Assembly (NCBI GenBank): GCA_043228905.1
Contig: JBHGNT010000015.1
Location: 10,354,001-10,418,000, forward strand
DNA length: 64,000 bases
Source of the DNA: Azolla caroliniana
Lineage: Eukaryota > Polypodiophyta
Direction of reading: 5' to 3'
Each line of letters starts with the position of its first letter. Position 1 is the first letter of the stretch. A model generated the notes under the pieces. It was not told the origin of the DNA and made no database searches. It saw only the letters and a list, made by a program, of their open reading frames with translations. Made by a program: the position numbers and the translations under genes. Positions 7,742 through 19,203 of the stretch are shown here, piece by piece.

Positions 7742-9412
7742 ACGGCACTGATAAGGACGAGTTGGATCGAAGTGAATCCGACTCCGAGAAGAACAAACAT
7801 GGACCTTCGGAAACGAAGTCCGCATCTGCCAAGAGGGCCTCGAAATCGGCTAATGAGCAATTACGCCGATCTACCCGCCATAAGAACCCTGTGGTGCGGA
7901 GATCATTATGCATACATGACGCGAGTGGTGGAAGTGCGTGAATTGGAGAGCTACGCAGAAGCGGCGAAGGACACAAATTGGCGTGCTACAATGGAGGAAG
8001 AGATGCACGCATTAGCTGAAAATGAAACTTAGGACCTGGTTGATGCCCCGAAGGGTGTAAAACCAATTGGATGCAAGCGGGTGTACAAGGTCAAGTACAA
8101 CACCGACGGCTCTGTCAACCACTACAAGGCCTGGTTAGTGGCGAAGGGATATGCACAACAACACGGCATCAATTACGATGAGACCTTTGCGCTAGTTGCG
8201 AAGATGACAACCGTCTGTGTCCTGCTTGCGGTAGCCGCGGTAAAGGGGTGGCATTTACATCAGATGGATGTAAACAATTCATTCCTGCAAGGAGAACTTG
8301 AGGAACAAGTGTACATGGTACAACTCCCCAGATTTTAGTCAGGAAGAACACCTCAGCAGTATGCTGACTAAAGAAGTCCCTCTACGGACTAAAGCAAGCC
8401 TCACGCACGTGGAACGCCTGCGTCGAATGGGGTTTGCGACATCCAAATCAAACTCTTCATTGTTTGTCCGGCAAGGTCGACATGGACTGGTTAGTATTTT
8501 ACTTTACGTTGAGGATTTAGTCATCGCCGACGCCGACCGAGATGAAATCGGCCATTTAAAGTCCTAGCTCACGACATCATTCAACATGAAGGACCTAGGG
8601 GACCTCCATTACTTCCTAGGGATCTAAGTGATCTGCACCCCCGAAGGCGTACTGATCAGCCAATGACATTACGTGCTGAGTATGCTCTTCAAATTCGGGA
8701 TGGCAAACTCTAAGTCCATCTCAATTCCTCTGGACAGAAACGTCAAGCTTCGCCGAGATTCGGGAAAGACGTGCGACCCGACACGGTTCCGACAGATTTT
8801 CGATAGCCTAATTTATTTGATGATCACTCGGTCGTATCTCAGTTACCCAGTCGGCTTGATCAATCAAATTATGTCCAGCCCACAACTGAACACCTTCAAT
8901 GCGCGCAAAGGATATTGCGTTATCTCTACGTCATTAAGCATAGGGCGCTGCTATATCAGACCGGCATTGCCAAACAACTCGTCAGCTACTCGGATTCCAA
9001 TTGGGCCGGAAACACCGGCAATTGTAGATCCACATCTGGGTTCACTTTCTCCCTTGGGAGCACCGTGATCGCCTAGAGCAATAAGAAGCAACCCACAGTT
9101 GCATTATCCAACACAGAGGCTGAGTATCGAGCAGCAGATGTTGCGACATGCGAAGCCATTTGGCTCAAAAGGCTACTCAAGAATCTACAGATGGAAGTGT
9201 CTACTCTGATGGCGATCTACTACGACAACCTCAACATCATCCAACTTGCGAAGAACCCCATCTTCCATGCCCAGACCAAGCACATTGAGGTGCACTACCA
9301 TTTTGTCCACGAGCATGTCCTCTCCGATGAAGTCGAACTAGTATATGTTCCGATGGATCGGTAGACTGTCAGCATCTACACCAAGCCCCTTGGTCTCGAC
9401 AAGTTGCATCAA
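7742..9412 (+). pseudogene. copia-2 reverse transcriptase/RNase H remnant
   Basis: Copia RT is recognisable in pieces: ESYAEAAKDTNWRATMEEE at about 7950, an in-frame stop near 8030, then [20 protein letters not shown], the [17 protein letters not shown] block at 8270-8320, a frameshift, and ILLYVEDLVIAD at 8495-8530, where the YVDD catalytic box has become YVED. RNase H pieces follow (NTEAEYRAADVATCEAIWL near 9110; YYDNLNIIQLAKNPIFHAQT near 9220). Stops and shifts make it non-functional. Confidence 0.8.
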
Positions 9413-9908
9413 CTCATGAGGGGGAGAAAAGACCAGGAAAGGGAGCAGGAAAGGGGTGGAAGTCACTGCGAAGCCGAATCAGATGAAGAATTTGATTTCG
9501 GATCGGCTGAAGAAGTCGAAGATGGAAATAGGGGCTGCAACTGAAGGTAAGAGCCGGAGTCAGCCGAACGAGGGGGATATGAAGCCAAGAAGAGCAAGAA
9601 TTCCAAGACCAAGACATGGTTAGATGTGTTCAAGGGCTTGAAGACCGAAATCGAATTGGAGACAACCAATTCGGACAAAAGTGGAAATGAATCAGAAACA
9701 ACTGATTCGGTTCGAATGTTCAATTCAGGGACACCGAATCAACTAAAGGCCAAGTGGAAGAAAGGGCAACGAGAGTGGCACCAACACCGCAACAATAAGT
9801 GAGTTGGGAAAGCGCACGGAATCGAACAGGTCCAGGAGCGCGACCGAGGCGTGAAGCGAGGAGAAGCTAGAGTGAAGAACTGGAAGAGTAGGCGGAACCT
9901 CAAGTTGA
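9413..9908 (+). pseudogene. copia-2 charged C-terminal extension after RNase H
   Basis: About 165 codons between the end of RNase H and the polypurine tract, rich in Lys, Glu, Asp and Ser, with WLDVFKGLKTEIELETTNSD near 9618-9677. The family-C element at 55-60 kb has the matching WSDVVKGLKTNDELEIANSD in the same place. Most copia elements end at RNase H (copia-1 here does), so this is an additional domain of unknown role. No membrane segment is seen, which argues against an envelope-like protein. Confidence 0.6.
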
Positions 9909-9921
9909 GGTTGAGGGGAAG
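9909..9921 (+). other. copia-2 polypurine tract
   Basis: GGTTGAGGGGAAG immediately before the 3' LTR; the family-C element at 55.4 kb has the corresponding GCTTGAGGGGGAG on its sense strand. Confidence 0.65.
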
Positions 9922-10325
9922 CATTGAGATACAAGCTCAACATTGGGTGTGTAAACCGGTGTGTAAACCTGTGCATAGACTGAGTGCGCAATGAGAGACG
10001 GTAATGGTGCGTAAACCAGGAGGCCGTTGGATAGATATTCCGTGGAGGAATATATTTTGGGAGTTACTGTAGGGGTTCATTCATGAGCATTGAAGTACGT
10101 GTCAATACTTCTATCAGTCCGTATGAACCTGTATAAAAGTGCTCTCTGAGCACATCCTATGTACAGAGTTTTGAGTATTGTTTTGGAATAAAAGTTTTCT
10201 ATGTTTTGCTCTCTTTGTCTCTCTCGTGCACGTTGTATTGGTTAAGCTTTCCATTAAACCTTCTTTGTCTTTTTTCTGTTGTTACCTAGTTGTGTTTGTT
10301 GAGCTTTCGCACGTATTCTTTTTCA
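9922..10325 (+). repeat. copia-2 3' LTR (family C)
   Basis: Begins CATTGAGATACAAGCTCAAC, a decayed form of the family start TGTTGAGCAGACAAGCTCAAC, and ends near ATTCTTTTTCA. The central block shares the segment around 'gcattgaagtac' and 'ctatcagtccgt' with the family-C LTRs at 55.0 and 60.0 kb, followed by a TATA box (10132-10139). Confidence 0.75.
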
Positions 10326-10849
10326 TAAATGGAATGATGCACGTAGCCAATCACCCAAAACTTTATATGTAGGGTGTAGATGAAGTAGTACAATTGTGTA
10401 GAGTGTGTATTGTAGAGCTACATATTTATACATGGGAATAAGTTATTATTAACTGATAATAATAACAGTTAATTAGTTGATTGATCGACTCGATTGTTCG
10501 ACCCACAAGTGGACAGTCCAGTCAATTCAACTAGCTGACTCTTGTGTTCGCTATCTAATCGGTTCGACTAGTCGGCCTTGTCTTCGATCATCAGGTCAGC
10601 CCAACTAGTCGGCCTAGTCATTGATTTGGATCATCCTTGGGGGCTTCACTGTCAAAACTTGTATGATAGCACGTGAGTTCATCAAAAGGGGTTTAAATTA
10701 GCGATTGAGGTACAAAATGTATATATAAAAGGATATTAATAAATACTTGAAATATATATTTACATAAGGGTATTATCAATTATGCTAGAAAAAAAATGGC
10801 ATAAGCCCATGAAATATTAGATATTTTAATGAGATAGCGAAGAAATATT
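10326..10849. other. Non-coding spacer
   Basis: No gene recognised. Around 10,510-10,625 a short motif of the type actagtcggcc recurs three times, and the rest is AT-rich. Confidence 0.5.
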
Positions 10850-11532
10850 ATGCAAACAATACTCAAATTTGGAGTAGCATATATACATGTATTCTTTCAT
10901 ACATATATACATACATATACATGCATGCATGCATATATACCTACATTCAAACATTACATCCATGAATATGTATATACATACATTACTCCAATTTATACAT
11001 GCATACTAACTAAACATAAATATATGTACAAATATATATTACCATGTGTAAATAGTTACATACACATACATAAATACATTGCATACGACGTATATAAATA
11101 CATGCATAAATACATACATATGTATGTATGTATATATGCATGTATATGTATGTATGTATGTATGTATATATGCATGTATATGTATGTATGTATGTATGTA
11201 TAATCAACCATATAGGGTTTAGGGGTTTAGGTTTATATTTTCAAGTATATATGTAACCCTAAACCCTACATATATCAACCATATATATTGACATATATAT
11301 ACTACATATTCTTACAAACATGTTTTATATAGTACATATTACACACATATATCATTACACACACAATTATATGCAACTACATATATGTATATATACCAAC
11401 CACAAAAAATATAAATAGTTTACATATTATATATACATACACGTGCACATACATATTAATACATAAGATTTCATATTATATGTCTTACAAATTTTCACAC
11501 ATACAACCAAGTTACATACATATATTATATAT

Positions 11533-11567
<35 letters not shown>

Positions 11568-12300
11568 AATAAATTAGATATTACATATCATATAATCCAT
11601 ACATATTACACAACAAAGAAATTTACATACACATACATACATACATAGATATATTACATATGCACATACATATTCCACATATCACCATATATATAGATTA
11701 TACGAAACCATGCAAACTACATTACTGACAAGTTACATATATACACACACGTTAGATATATGTATACTTACACATACATCGGGTATATACATGCATATTA
11801 CATACATACATCATACCTCCATATACGATCCATACACATACTAAACATGAAAATATCCTGAAAATATACATACACATATGTATATTCATACATATTACAA
11901 ACACACATCCATGCACATTGACTCATGTACATTGACATATGCATATATCCACACACACATACATACATTAGATATGTTACTATGTACATACATATTACAA
12001 ACACACATCCATGCACATTGACTCGTGTACATTGACATATGGATATATGCACACACATACAAACATTATATATGTATATACATATTCCATATATATACAT
12101 ACAATGCATTCTTACACATACATTAGACATATGCATATATATATTATGTGTATATCGCAAACATACATCCTTATATGAGCCATACACATACTAAACATGA
12201 AAATACCCCGAAATTATACATACATAAATACATTACATATTACATATATACACATACGTACATTCATACATGTACATGTACATACATATATTCATTTATA
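10850..12300. repeat. Microsatellite/minisatellite tract
   Basis: About 1.4 kb dominated by interrupted (TACA)n, (TATG)n, (TA)n and (CA)n, including an uninterrupted (CA)n at about 11,534-11,565. A higher-order unit repeats at about 11,894 and 11,994 (100-bp spacing, near-identical) and a block around 'catacacatactaaacatga' occurs at about 11,830 and 12,181. Translated frames here are low-complexity Tyr/His/Met/Cys runs and are not genes. Confidence 0.85.
11211..11272. repeat. Inverted telomere-like motifs (hairpin)
   Basis: The segment reads atagggtttaggggtttaggttt, a ~27-bp spacer, then aaccctaaaccctac. The two arms are reverse complements over most of their length and contain plant telomere units (TTTAGGG / CCCTAAA). 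It sits inside the microsatellite tract. Confidence 0.65.
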
Positions 12301-12439
12301 CGTAAGGTAGTCATGAAAACACATGGCTACGTAAGGTCTGTTGGGACCCTTTGCAATGGACGTGGTGTGATCCTTACGTGGGGCACGGAACGAAACCCAT
12401 CCCTTTCTTCCAATTCAGAACTAGATTGGGTCGCCACAT

Positions 12440-13240
12440 TCTAGCTATTCAAATCGCCCGAGAGCCGGTTGCTACAAAGGTCTAGCACACATTTCAAGTT
12501 CCTTCCACAATAATCACCAAGTTTTGACAGAAAATCTGGAAACAACAACACGCGAGGCGAATTACCACGTTCCAATGGCTATTAATACACAAGTCCCTAC
12601 CGGTGGGAGCATGGCAACATGGGAACCTTAGCTCTCCTAATTGTGTAGAGTGCCCACATGTAGTAGAATCATTACGACATGCTCTATGGGACTACCCAAC
12701 GTCCCATCGAATATGGCAGGCAGTTAGCCGCTTGTTGCAATTATCCCAGGTGCAAGGCTCAATCAAGTGGGGAAATATATGTTGGCTATCATGGCAAGCC
12801 GCAATTGGCAGATACAAGCATCAGAGGTCCTTTTCTCCTCCAGCGGCAATGTCCACTCCACTCCTCTTAATGACAAATCTCAAGAGGTGTTGGAATTGGT
12901 CAGCCCAATAACCCTTTGGATTCTATGAAAACAATGATGTAGGCGAGTCTTCTCCAACCAAACCGCACATCCAACAAGGTTACTGCAAGAGATATGGAGC
13001 GAAATTGTAGCCACTTTGAAGAGCCAATATAATGGCCTTAAGGGCGGCTCCGAGGGAGTTGAAAGACAACGAATAGCCTTCATCCAACAATGGTCTTCCT
13101 CTCCCTTTCTTGAGTTAGTGGGCATCCACATAAGATGGAACTATCGCGTCCCTTGAGGGATTTGTACATAATCGTCTCATTTGTAAAATTGTATAACTAA
13201 TGGAAAGAGTTTTTTTTTGGAAAAAGAAAAAAGACAAATT
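12440..13240 (+). pseudogene. LINE 3' fragment (zf-RVT domain)
   Basis: A truncated non-LTR element. The frame around 12,597-12,800 gives LPVGAWQHGNLSSPNCVECP followed by HVVESLRHALWDYPTSHRIW: the CxxC...H...C zinc-binding region (zf-RVT) that follows reverse transcriptase in plant LINEs. Upstream RT is missing. The fragment ends in an oligo-T run followed by an A-rich tail (about 13,210-13,235), consistent with a 5'-truncated retroposition product. It is related to, but distinct from, the LINEs at 27 and 47 kb. Confidence 0.65.
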
Positions 13241-15863
13241 CAAGAGAACTACATACCAATCTTGACTTTAACCAGGTCCATTTCTCTTTTGACCAAGTTC
13301 GTTGATTGCCTGTAAATTTAGACATTGCATTAATTTTACTTTTTGGTTTCAAATACCTAATGGATTAATTAATTGTGTTATTTCTTTTGTTTAGATTCTT
13401 CTAATGAATGGTATGCCACAATGGGATCCTAAGTTGTTGCTTTGTCCTCTTCTTAAGTTTTGTACTAATGCTAGTAAGTCAATTTCCATGTTTCAATGGA
13501 ATCTTAATTTAGAGCTAGTTTGGTCTATTCAATGTTGACACTAAATCTTTTATCATTAGGAGTGCCATTTCATCATGCACTATTTGCACCTGGCCTTTCA
13601 TCGTATAGTAATGTGACTATTGACTTGAACTTTCCCAAAAGCAACAATAAAGAGGACTTGTCATAGCCGCTTGCAATACAAAAGGTGTGGGAAAAGCTTA
13701 TCCAAGCACAAAGAGAAGGTAGATTTGGTGTAAGAAATACAAATGTATTGTATATGAACACATTTGTTTAAGAAGTGCCACCTCTACTACATCAATAGGA
13801 AATCCAAACAATAGAGAGAGTGTGGTTTGAAAGTTTCAAAAAGGACTTTCCCTCAAATAAAATTTTTCCAAGGATAAATTAGGAATTTTCCAATGAAATG
13901 TTAACCTTCAGTATTTGTTCTTGGGATTTTAAAAGTGTTTTTCAGTATTGTGTACTCAGATTCCCCATCATTCTTAGTTTGAAACTCATTTCTTTGTTAG
14001 ATATATGGATGTGGAATGATGCCTAGGTTTGAATTTTAGTTTGTAAGTTTCATTTCTATTAGCTTTATTATCTTTCAGTTTCTGCTGTTGAGCAAGGTTC
14101 CTTTTATTGGATTTTATAGATGGGTTTCCATAGTGTGGATCTGCCTCCAATTTTAAGCACAAAATCCTTGTTCACAAGAGCGATTCCATTAGGCATGCAA
14201 AACATGGCATTTTGCCGTACTCCTTAAAACCACATTGGCATTTATGACAGGTATTGTTAGACTCTTTTAATTGCTTTTGTAAGACATTTTTTGCATATTT
14301 AAAATTTCACAAGTCTACGCATACAATAACATGAATAACTCCAATCTTCTATTTTGTAGTCCTCCATCAATGGATGTTGGAAAACTGAATGTATCGATGC
14401 CCAAAGCTAGAAAGTATAGGGCATTGATACTCAGGTTTGAGATGCTAGATCGAACCATATGTAAGCGATTTTGGAAGACACTTAGATGTGAAGCCTAGTT
14501 ATGTGCCCTTACAAACTAACATTTCTAAGCAAAGAAGAGCTTGATTTTTTATCCAAGTATTTTTTAAAAGAAAAAAGGGATTGTACATCTATCCAAATGT
14601 TTTATTTGTTTGATTATGAACAAAGTGATATGCAGAAGGAATGTTACAATCCTTAAGTTCACATATTACTACTGGGGCAAGTATAGATCACATCCTCAAT
14701 AAAGACACAAAATGTCTCTAAAATAAATGTGTGAAAATGTATGTACACACACACACACACACATGCATGCATGCATTCAAGTATTTTTTAAGAGAAAAAT
14801 GGGATTGTACATTTGTCCAAATGTTTTATTTGTTTGATTATGAACAAAATGATATGCAGAAGGAATGTTACAATCCTTAAGTTCACATATTACTACTGGG
14901 GAAAGTATAGATGACATCCTCAATAAAGAAGCAAAATGTCTCTAAAATAAATGTGTGAAAAAGTATGTACACACTCACACACACAACCCATGCATTAAAC
15001 ATATAAAACATATGCAATACAATACATACATACATACACACATGTATAAAAATATGTATGCCTTCTATGTAAGGGCATTTAAAATGAGTTGTTGTCAAAA
15101 TATATATTAGCACTAAGGGGTATTTTTATTAATCGTTTTTTTATAGAAGGGTATCTAAAATAGTAAAAACATACCTATAAGAGGTTTATAAAAGATGGCA
15201 TGAATGCACGTGATACAACCTCTTTATATATAGTGGAGCCCCCGGGGGATCATTCATCCAATATTCTCCCAATCGTTTGCTGACTTCTCCCATTAGGAGG
15301 GACAGAATCCTAACATATTAACCCACCAAACTGTATTACAATACTTAGTCTCACACATATATAGTTAGGGTAACTTAGCCCTAATTGTGAGGACATGTTC
15401 ACACTAGGATAGAAAATAGGTGGAGTGGGACTTTTAGCCCAACACCCACCCTGTGATATTCCCCTAAAGGCGATCCATGTCTTTGTGTCTGAACCACTTC
15501 TCTATGCCCTAGAACCAAATACATATAAGAGCCAAGGTCTATAAAATCCTATATTGACATTCCAATCCAATCATATTTACAAAATTTGGGGATGTCCACC
15601 CAAAAATAAACTCATCTACCAACATGTGCATGGACTTAATCTTTAACTTCCCGATACATGTAATTGTCGATTTCTGTGGAACTTTATTTTCAGAGTCCAT
15701 GAAACACTTTTGTGACCTTTGGCGTTCATAGTTGTTGAAGCACACCCCCGGAGTACCCTCCTCTATCCTCATCCCTCGTGGCAGCACTATGTCAATGCCA
15801 TGTGTTTTTCGTAAGTGTGCCTCTATGTCGGATTTCTTTCGATACTATCTTTGCTCGCGCTAG
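13241..15863. other. Intergenic region without recognised gene
   Basis: AT-rich sequence with no frame I can assign. It contains a 224-bp tandem duplication (14,554-14,985), (CA)n runs and short TTTAG/GTATTG contexts that resemble plant splice borders, but no protein family is recognisable on either strand. A minus-strand frame of 82 codons at 15,539-15,787 is unassigned. Confidence 0.5.
14554..14985. repeat. Tandem duplication, 224-bp unit
   Basis: The segment beginning caagtattttttaa at 14,554 recurs at 14,778 with few substitutions; each unit ends in a (CA)n/(GCAT)n microsatellite that probably promoted the duplication. Confidence 0.85.
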
Positions 15864-16438
15864 TGTCGTAAAGATTTTTGCCAACGGTGTGAAAATTGAA
15901 TGTAATGTACAAAATCAAATGTGGTTCTTCACACACAACAGAAAACAATAATGGTGAAGATACTATTTTATACTAGTTTAATATCTTTGTATAAAAAGAT
16001 TGAAGTCTTCAAGAGCTTTCGAATACACTTTACCACATAAGAAACGGACAACTAAGTGGCAAGTTATGTGTGTATGAAGTTTGTGAAGAAGAAGAGAAAA
16101 TTAAAAAAAAACTACGAGATATCCCACATAGACAGCATAAATAAGGATCCCAGAGTATATAAACAGGGCCAAAATCTATTATTTTGTGTCTATTAGTGGA
16201 TCATAGACTGTTCAAGGTGACTTGAGCTAAACTAACCGTATGAATGGGTGTGGCCTAACTACTTGTAAAGGTTTTGTCCGACCAAAACCTGACAGATCCG
16301 GCGAGGCGGCGATGGACAGGATCGGATTGAACTGGTCAGGACAGACAGATTAGTCGGTTGATCACGGTGCATGATGTTTTGAAGATTTTCAGTGTAGATA
16401 CAAGACCAAAAGCCTAATAGTATTTTGTGTTTTAAAAG

Positions 16439-16512
16439 GGATGTGAGCAAGGCTTGAACCTTGCACCTCCAATTTGAAAGTCAATATGCTTACCACTAAA
16501 CTAAGTCATATC
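16439..16512 (-). repeat. tRNA-like module in gypsy-1 5' LTR
   Basis: The minus strand folds as a recognisable tRNA relic: acceptor-like arms GATATGA / TCACATC (6 of 7 pairs), a D-arm CTTA...TAAG enclosing GTTTAGTGG, and a T-arm CAAGG-TTCAAG-CCTTG whose loop is one base short. The anticodon stem is degraded; the loop contains CTTTCAA, suggesting a TTC-type (Glu) ancestor. Plant LTRs do not normally carry such a module; it may supply Pol III A/B boxes. Confidence 0.6.
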
Positions 16513-16678
16513 TTCAAAAGCTTTACTTTGATTATTTTACATGTAAATTCTCATACATGAGAGCTTGAATGAGTGACATGGTTATCATGTAACACATGTA
16601 ATACATGAGCGCCAAATGGCAAACATGCATCTCATGCATGTCTTGCACCCTCACAAGCATCATGTGCATGGGGACATC

Positions 16679-16686
16679 TATAAAAG
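16679..16686 (+). promoter_or_regulatory. TATA box of gypsy-1 5' LTR
   Basis: TATAAAAG about 170 bp downstream of the tRNA-like module; the equivalent box in the 3' LTR is at 24,514-24,521. Confidence 0.6.
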
Positions 16687-16950
16687 AGTGGATGGAGAGG
16701 AAAAACGGGCTAGGTATTAATCAAGAAAAGAAGGAGAAGAAAATTCGTTATCCCATTTTTGGGATGTATTAATCTTGTCTCTCAATCTAAAGTCAAGCGT
16801 TCTATCTTATCTCAATCTCTCTCTCTTTCAATCTATCTTAAATAATTTCTCGCTAAAGCTAGTACAAACTTCGAATCCTTCCGGTCTAGAACCCCGGCGG
16901 TTCCACCTCACGATCCGCACGTAGTGACGGATCTTCATGACATAATTATG

Positions 16951-16966
16951 TGGTGAACCCGACGTG
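16951..16966 (+). other. gypsy-1 primer-binding site
   Basis: TGGTGAACCCGACGTG lies eight bases after the 5' LTR. The TGG start is what a CCA-ending tRNA primer requires, but I cannot assign the tRNA; it is neither the initiator-Met site of the copia elements here nor the usual TGGCGCC type. Confidence 0.55.
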
Positions 16967-17014
16967 AAAGAGGCGGTAGGAAGGATCAAGTCGAGGATCG
17001 ACCGCTACTTGGAG

Positions 17015-18652
17015 ATGGCATCCTCAAGCAATCAAGCGGGAGAGTTCGAAAGGATGATGTTAATCGTTGAACAACTGATGAGATCTCGAGACAACGATCC
17101 GAGCGTGGAAAGGCCGTCGACCGTGTCGTAGAGCTCGAGGATCAATTTGATGGAAGGAAAACTACGAAGTTCCTCGATGCATACAAAAGGGAGATGAATC
17201 AAAGGGACGAGTCCGAAGCACGTCAAATTACAAGTTTCAAGAGAGTGGTCGCCAACAACGTCCAAAGGCGCGTCATCGAGCTTCAAGAAGGGAAGACAAC
17301 ATGGTCCGGGTTCAAGAAAGCGATATTAGCGGAGTTCGTGACGGTGTCGCGTTGTTACGCGCGTGCGTGCAGAACGAGGCGGGACCACGGGGGTCTTGAA
17401 CCGAGGAATAACCGATCAGGAGTAGGAGCAAGACAGACAACGACCGTGCTTCCGCACACACACACACAAATACACAGAAACCGCAACCGAATGAAACAAC
17501 GGAAACGAGAGGAATGCGTATATGTATATATATATTCTGATGAAAAGGGGGTTACAACTGGCAGGCCGGTGAGTGACAATCTCCTACGCCTACGCACACG
17601 CACACAGAAGAGCGAGATGGAGACTCTGCCGGAAGCGCTCGGGCGTTCCGCGTGCACAGTCGGCCTCTCGAAAACCTGCACAGAGCAAATGTAGAGAAAG
17701 ACGGAGGAGAAGGGCTTGGTCTCAATCCGACAGCACTTCGTCCTCGAATAAAAGAAGCGATCCCCATTACGATTCCTCTCCCTCTCTTTTATAGCCCAAG
17801 GAGGGAAGCCGTTACAACCTGTTACATCATCTTTATTCTCTGTCCTTTCAAACAGAGATACACCTCGATTTTGTACCTAACAAATGCATGCTACCTAGGA
17901 TATTCACATCAACCGACTTGTACCTAAATATATACATTACAACAAAACTTGTGCCCACGTATAAGGGCCAGTTCGCGCACATTATTCTCCGATTCCGCCT
18001 AGGGATGGTTTTCTCCATGACAATGGAAGATTTGTCGAGGAAGACTCAACATGCCTTGGTGAAGTAGATAGAGAAGAAAAATAAGAAGATGAGTGCCTCG
18101 AGGTTTTACGATGAGTTCGACCAGATGTATAGTCGTCTCCCCGCCATGGACCAAGTGCTACTTGAGGAGGACAAGACTTTGTACTTCCTGAAAGCTTTGG
18201 ATGTGAAGGATAGACGAGAATTGGGGACTCTTCTTGAAGATGATACCCAAGCAAAGAGGCTTGTGGCAGACTGGATTGCGGTGAAGCGGGCGTGCAATAG
18301 GTTCGACAAGCGTCGTCAGTGGGTTGATGACACCAACTTGGCGGGATCGACTGCCGTGGAGAAAACAAGACAACCGAAAGTAGTTGAGCCACCCAAACAA
18401 AGTAACCCCGAAGAAAAGAAGATTGATGATGACATCATCGAATAACTGGCGAAGAAGTTCGAGACGGTCACGCTAGCGAACATGAATCGTCGGGGCCCCA
18501 AAGGAAAAGAACCCTTTAGATGCGGGTGGTGCGATAGCATGGACCACATGAGAAGGGATTGCGCGAGCCTTCGAGATGCCATTCGACAAAATATCGTATA
18601 CATGGATGGCAACATGATCTACTCGACTGAGACTAGAAGACCCCTATGAGTG
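17015..18652 (+). pseudogene. gypsy-1 gag, split by a solo LTR
   Basis: Gag starts at ATG 17,015 (MASSSNQAGEFERMM), shifts frame near 17,115, and runs to the insertion at 17,338. It resumes after 17,975 with SMTMEDLSRKTQHALVK, then SASRFYDEFDQMYSRLPAMD. A CCHC knuckle CGWCDSMDHMRRDC sits at about 18,520-18,562. Stops occur at about 18,068, 18,443 and 18,648. Gag would form the virus-like particle and bind RNA. The flanking frame is continuous once the solo LTR and one target-duplication copy are ignored, showing the insertion came later. Confidence 0.8.
17339..17970 (-). mobile_element. Solo LTR inside gypsy-1 gag
   Basis: 632 bp beginning TGACGGTGTCG and ending AAGGGCCA, flanked by the perfect target duplication gttcg (17,334-17,338 and 17,971-17,975). 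A TATA-like ctataaaagag lies on the minus strand near 17,787-17,797, suggesting minus orientation. It contains no coding sequence. It is the product of insertion followed by LTR-LTR recombination. Confidence 0.82.
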
Positions 18653-19197
18653 AATTTCGGAAGATGGGGAATAAAGAAAGCTATGGAGGATGCCGAGGCG
18701 ACTCATGTGGATGCGATGCAGTATGCTACGTTGGCCAAAATAAGAGCCGGGAAAGACCAAACTGAAGTTGTGAAAGTGGGAGCAAAGTTTTGGTCTACCA
18801 TTCTCGAGTATGAGAAGAAGGGGAAAGTCACTTCGAGTGAGGTAGAGCTTGCGGATCGAAGTGTACAAAGTATAATCGGATGGTTGGATCCGGTGGATGA
18901 AAACAACATACTCGCGGAAGTGATGTACGAAACTAGGAGGTGTTCATCGAAGAAAAGAGAAAAAGAATAGAAGAGCAAGGCCCATCAAAAAGACATGAAA
19001 CAAGGAACGCAAAAAAGAAGGAAGATGCGGAAACGAGTCGAGCTTTACAAACGGAGGAACAAGAATCAAGCCGAAAAGGGGAGTCAAGCAAACGAGTTGA
19101 AGAAACGGTTCAGCCCGTGAAGGTTGGTGTTGAAGACCTTGCTCGGAAGACAAGAACTATACTTACCTATAAGCTAAGGTCGGACATAGAGTAGACA
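18650..19197 (+). pseudogene. gypsy-1 gag-pro linker region
   Basis: Continuation of the gag frame (NFGRWGIKKAMEDAEATHVD...) to 18,970, then a highly charged Lys/Glu/Arg stretch in another frame. The region probably linked the knuckle to protease. No catalytic motif is visible. Confidence 0.55.
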
Positions 19198-19203
19198 ACA
19201 GAC

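Larger units (their letters stand above)
7742..10325 (+). mobile_element. 5'-truncated copia relic (copia-2, family C)
   Basis: Holds the 3' half of a copia element: the linker before reverse transcriptase, RT, RNase H, a charged C-terminal extension, a polypurine tract and a 3' LTR. Gag, protease, integrase and the 5' LTR are missing. The LTR and the extension resemble those of the inverted element at 55.0-60.4 kb, so both belong to one family. Stops and frameshifts show that it is dead. Confidence 0.8.
15864..16942 (+). repeat. gypsy-1 5' LTR
   Basis: Starts TGTCGTAAAG and ends ATGACA next to the primer site. It contains an antisense tRNA-like module (about 16,440-16,512), a CATGCAT palindrome region (about 16,625), a TATA box at 16,679-16,686 and a (CT)n leader near 16,807-16,823. 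Confidence 0.82.

Noticed and set aside
9413-9908. Envelope-like gene in family C
   Set aside because: No signal peptide, transmembrane segment or Cys pattern is visible; the region is merely charged.
10850-12444. Frames rich in Tyr/Ile/His/Met
   Set aside because: Low-complexity translations of (TACA)n and (TATG)n microsatellites.
13573-13761. 62-codon minus-strand frame
   Set aside because: Hydrophobic low-information sequence without conserved motif or expression signal.
16439-16512. Functional tRNA gene
   Set aside because: Anticodon stem pairing is poor, the T-loop is one base short and no oligo-T terminator follows; called a tRNA-like relic instead.
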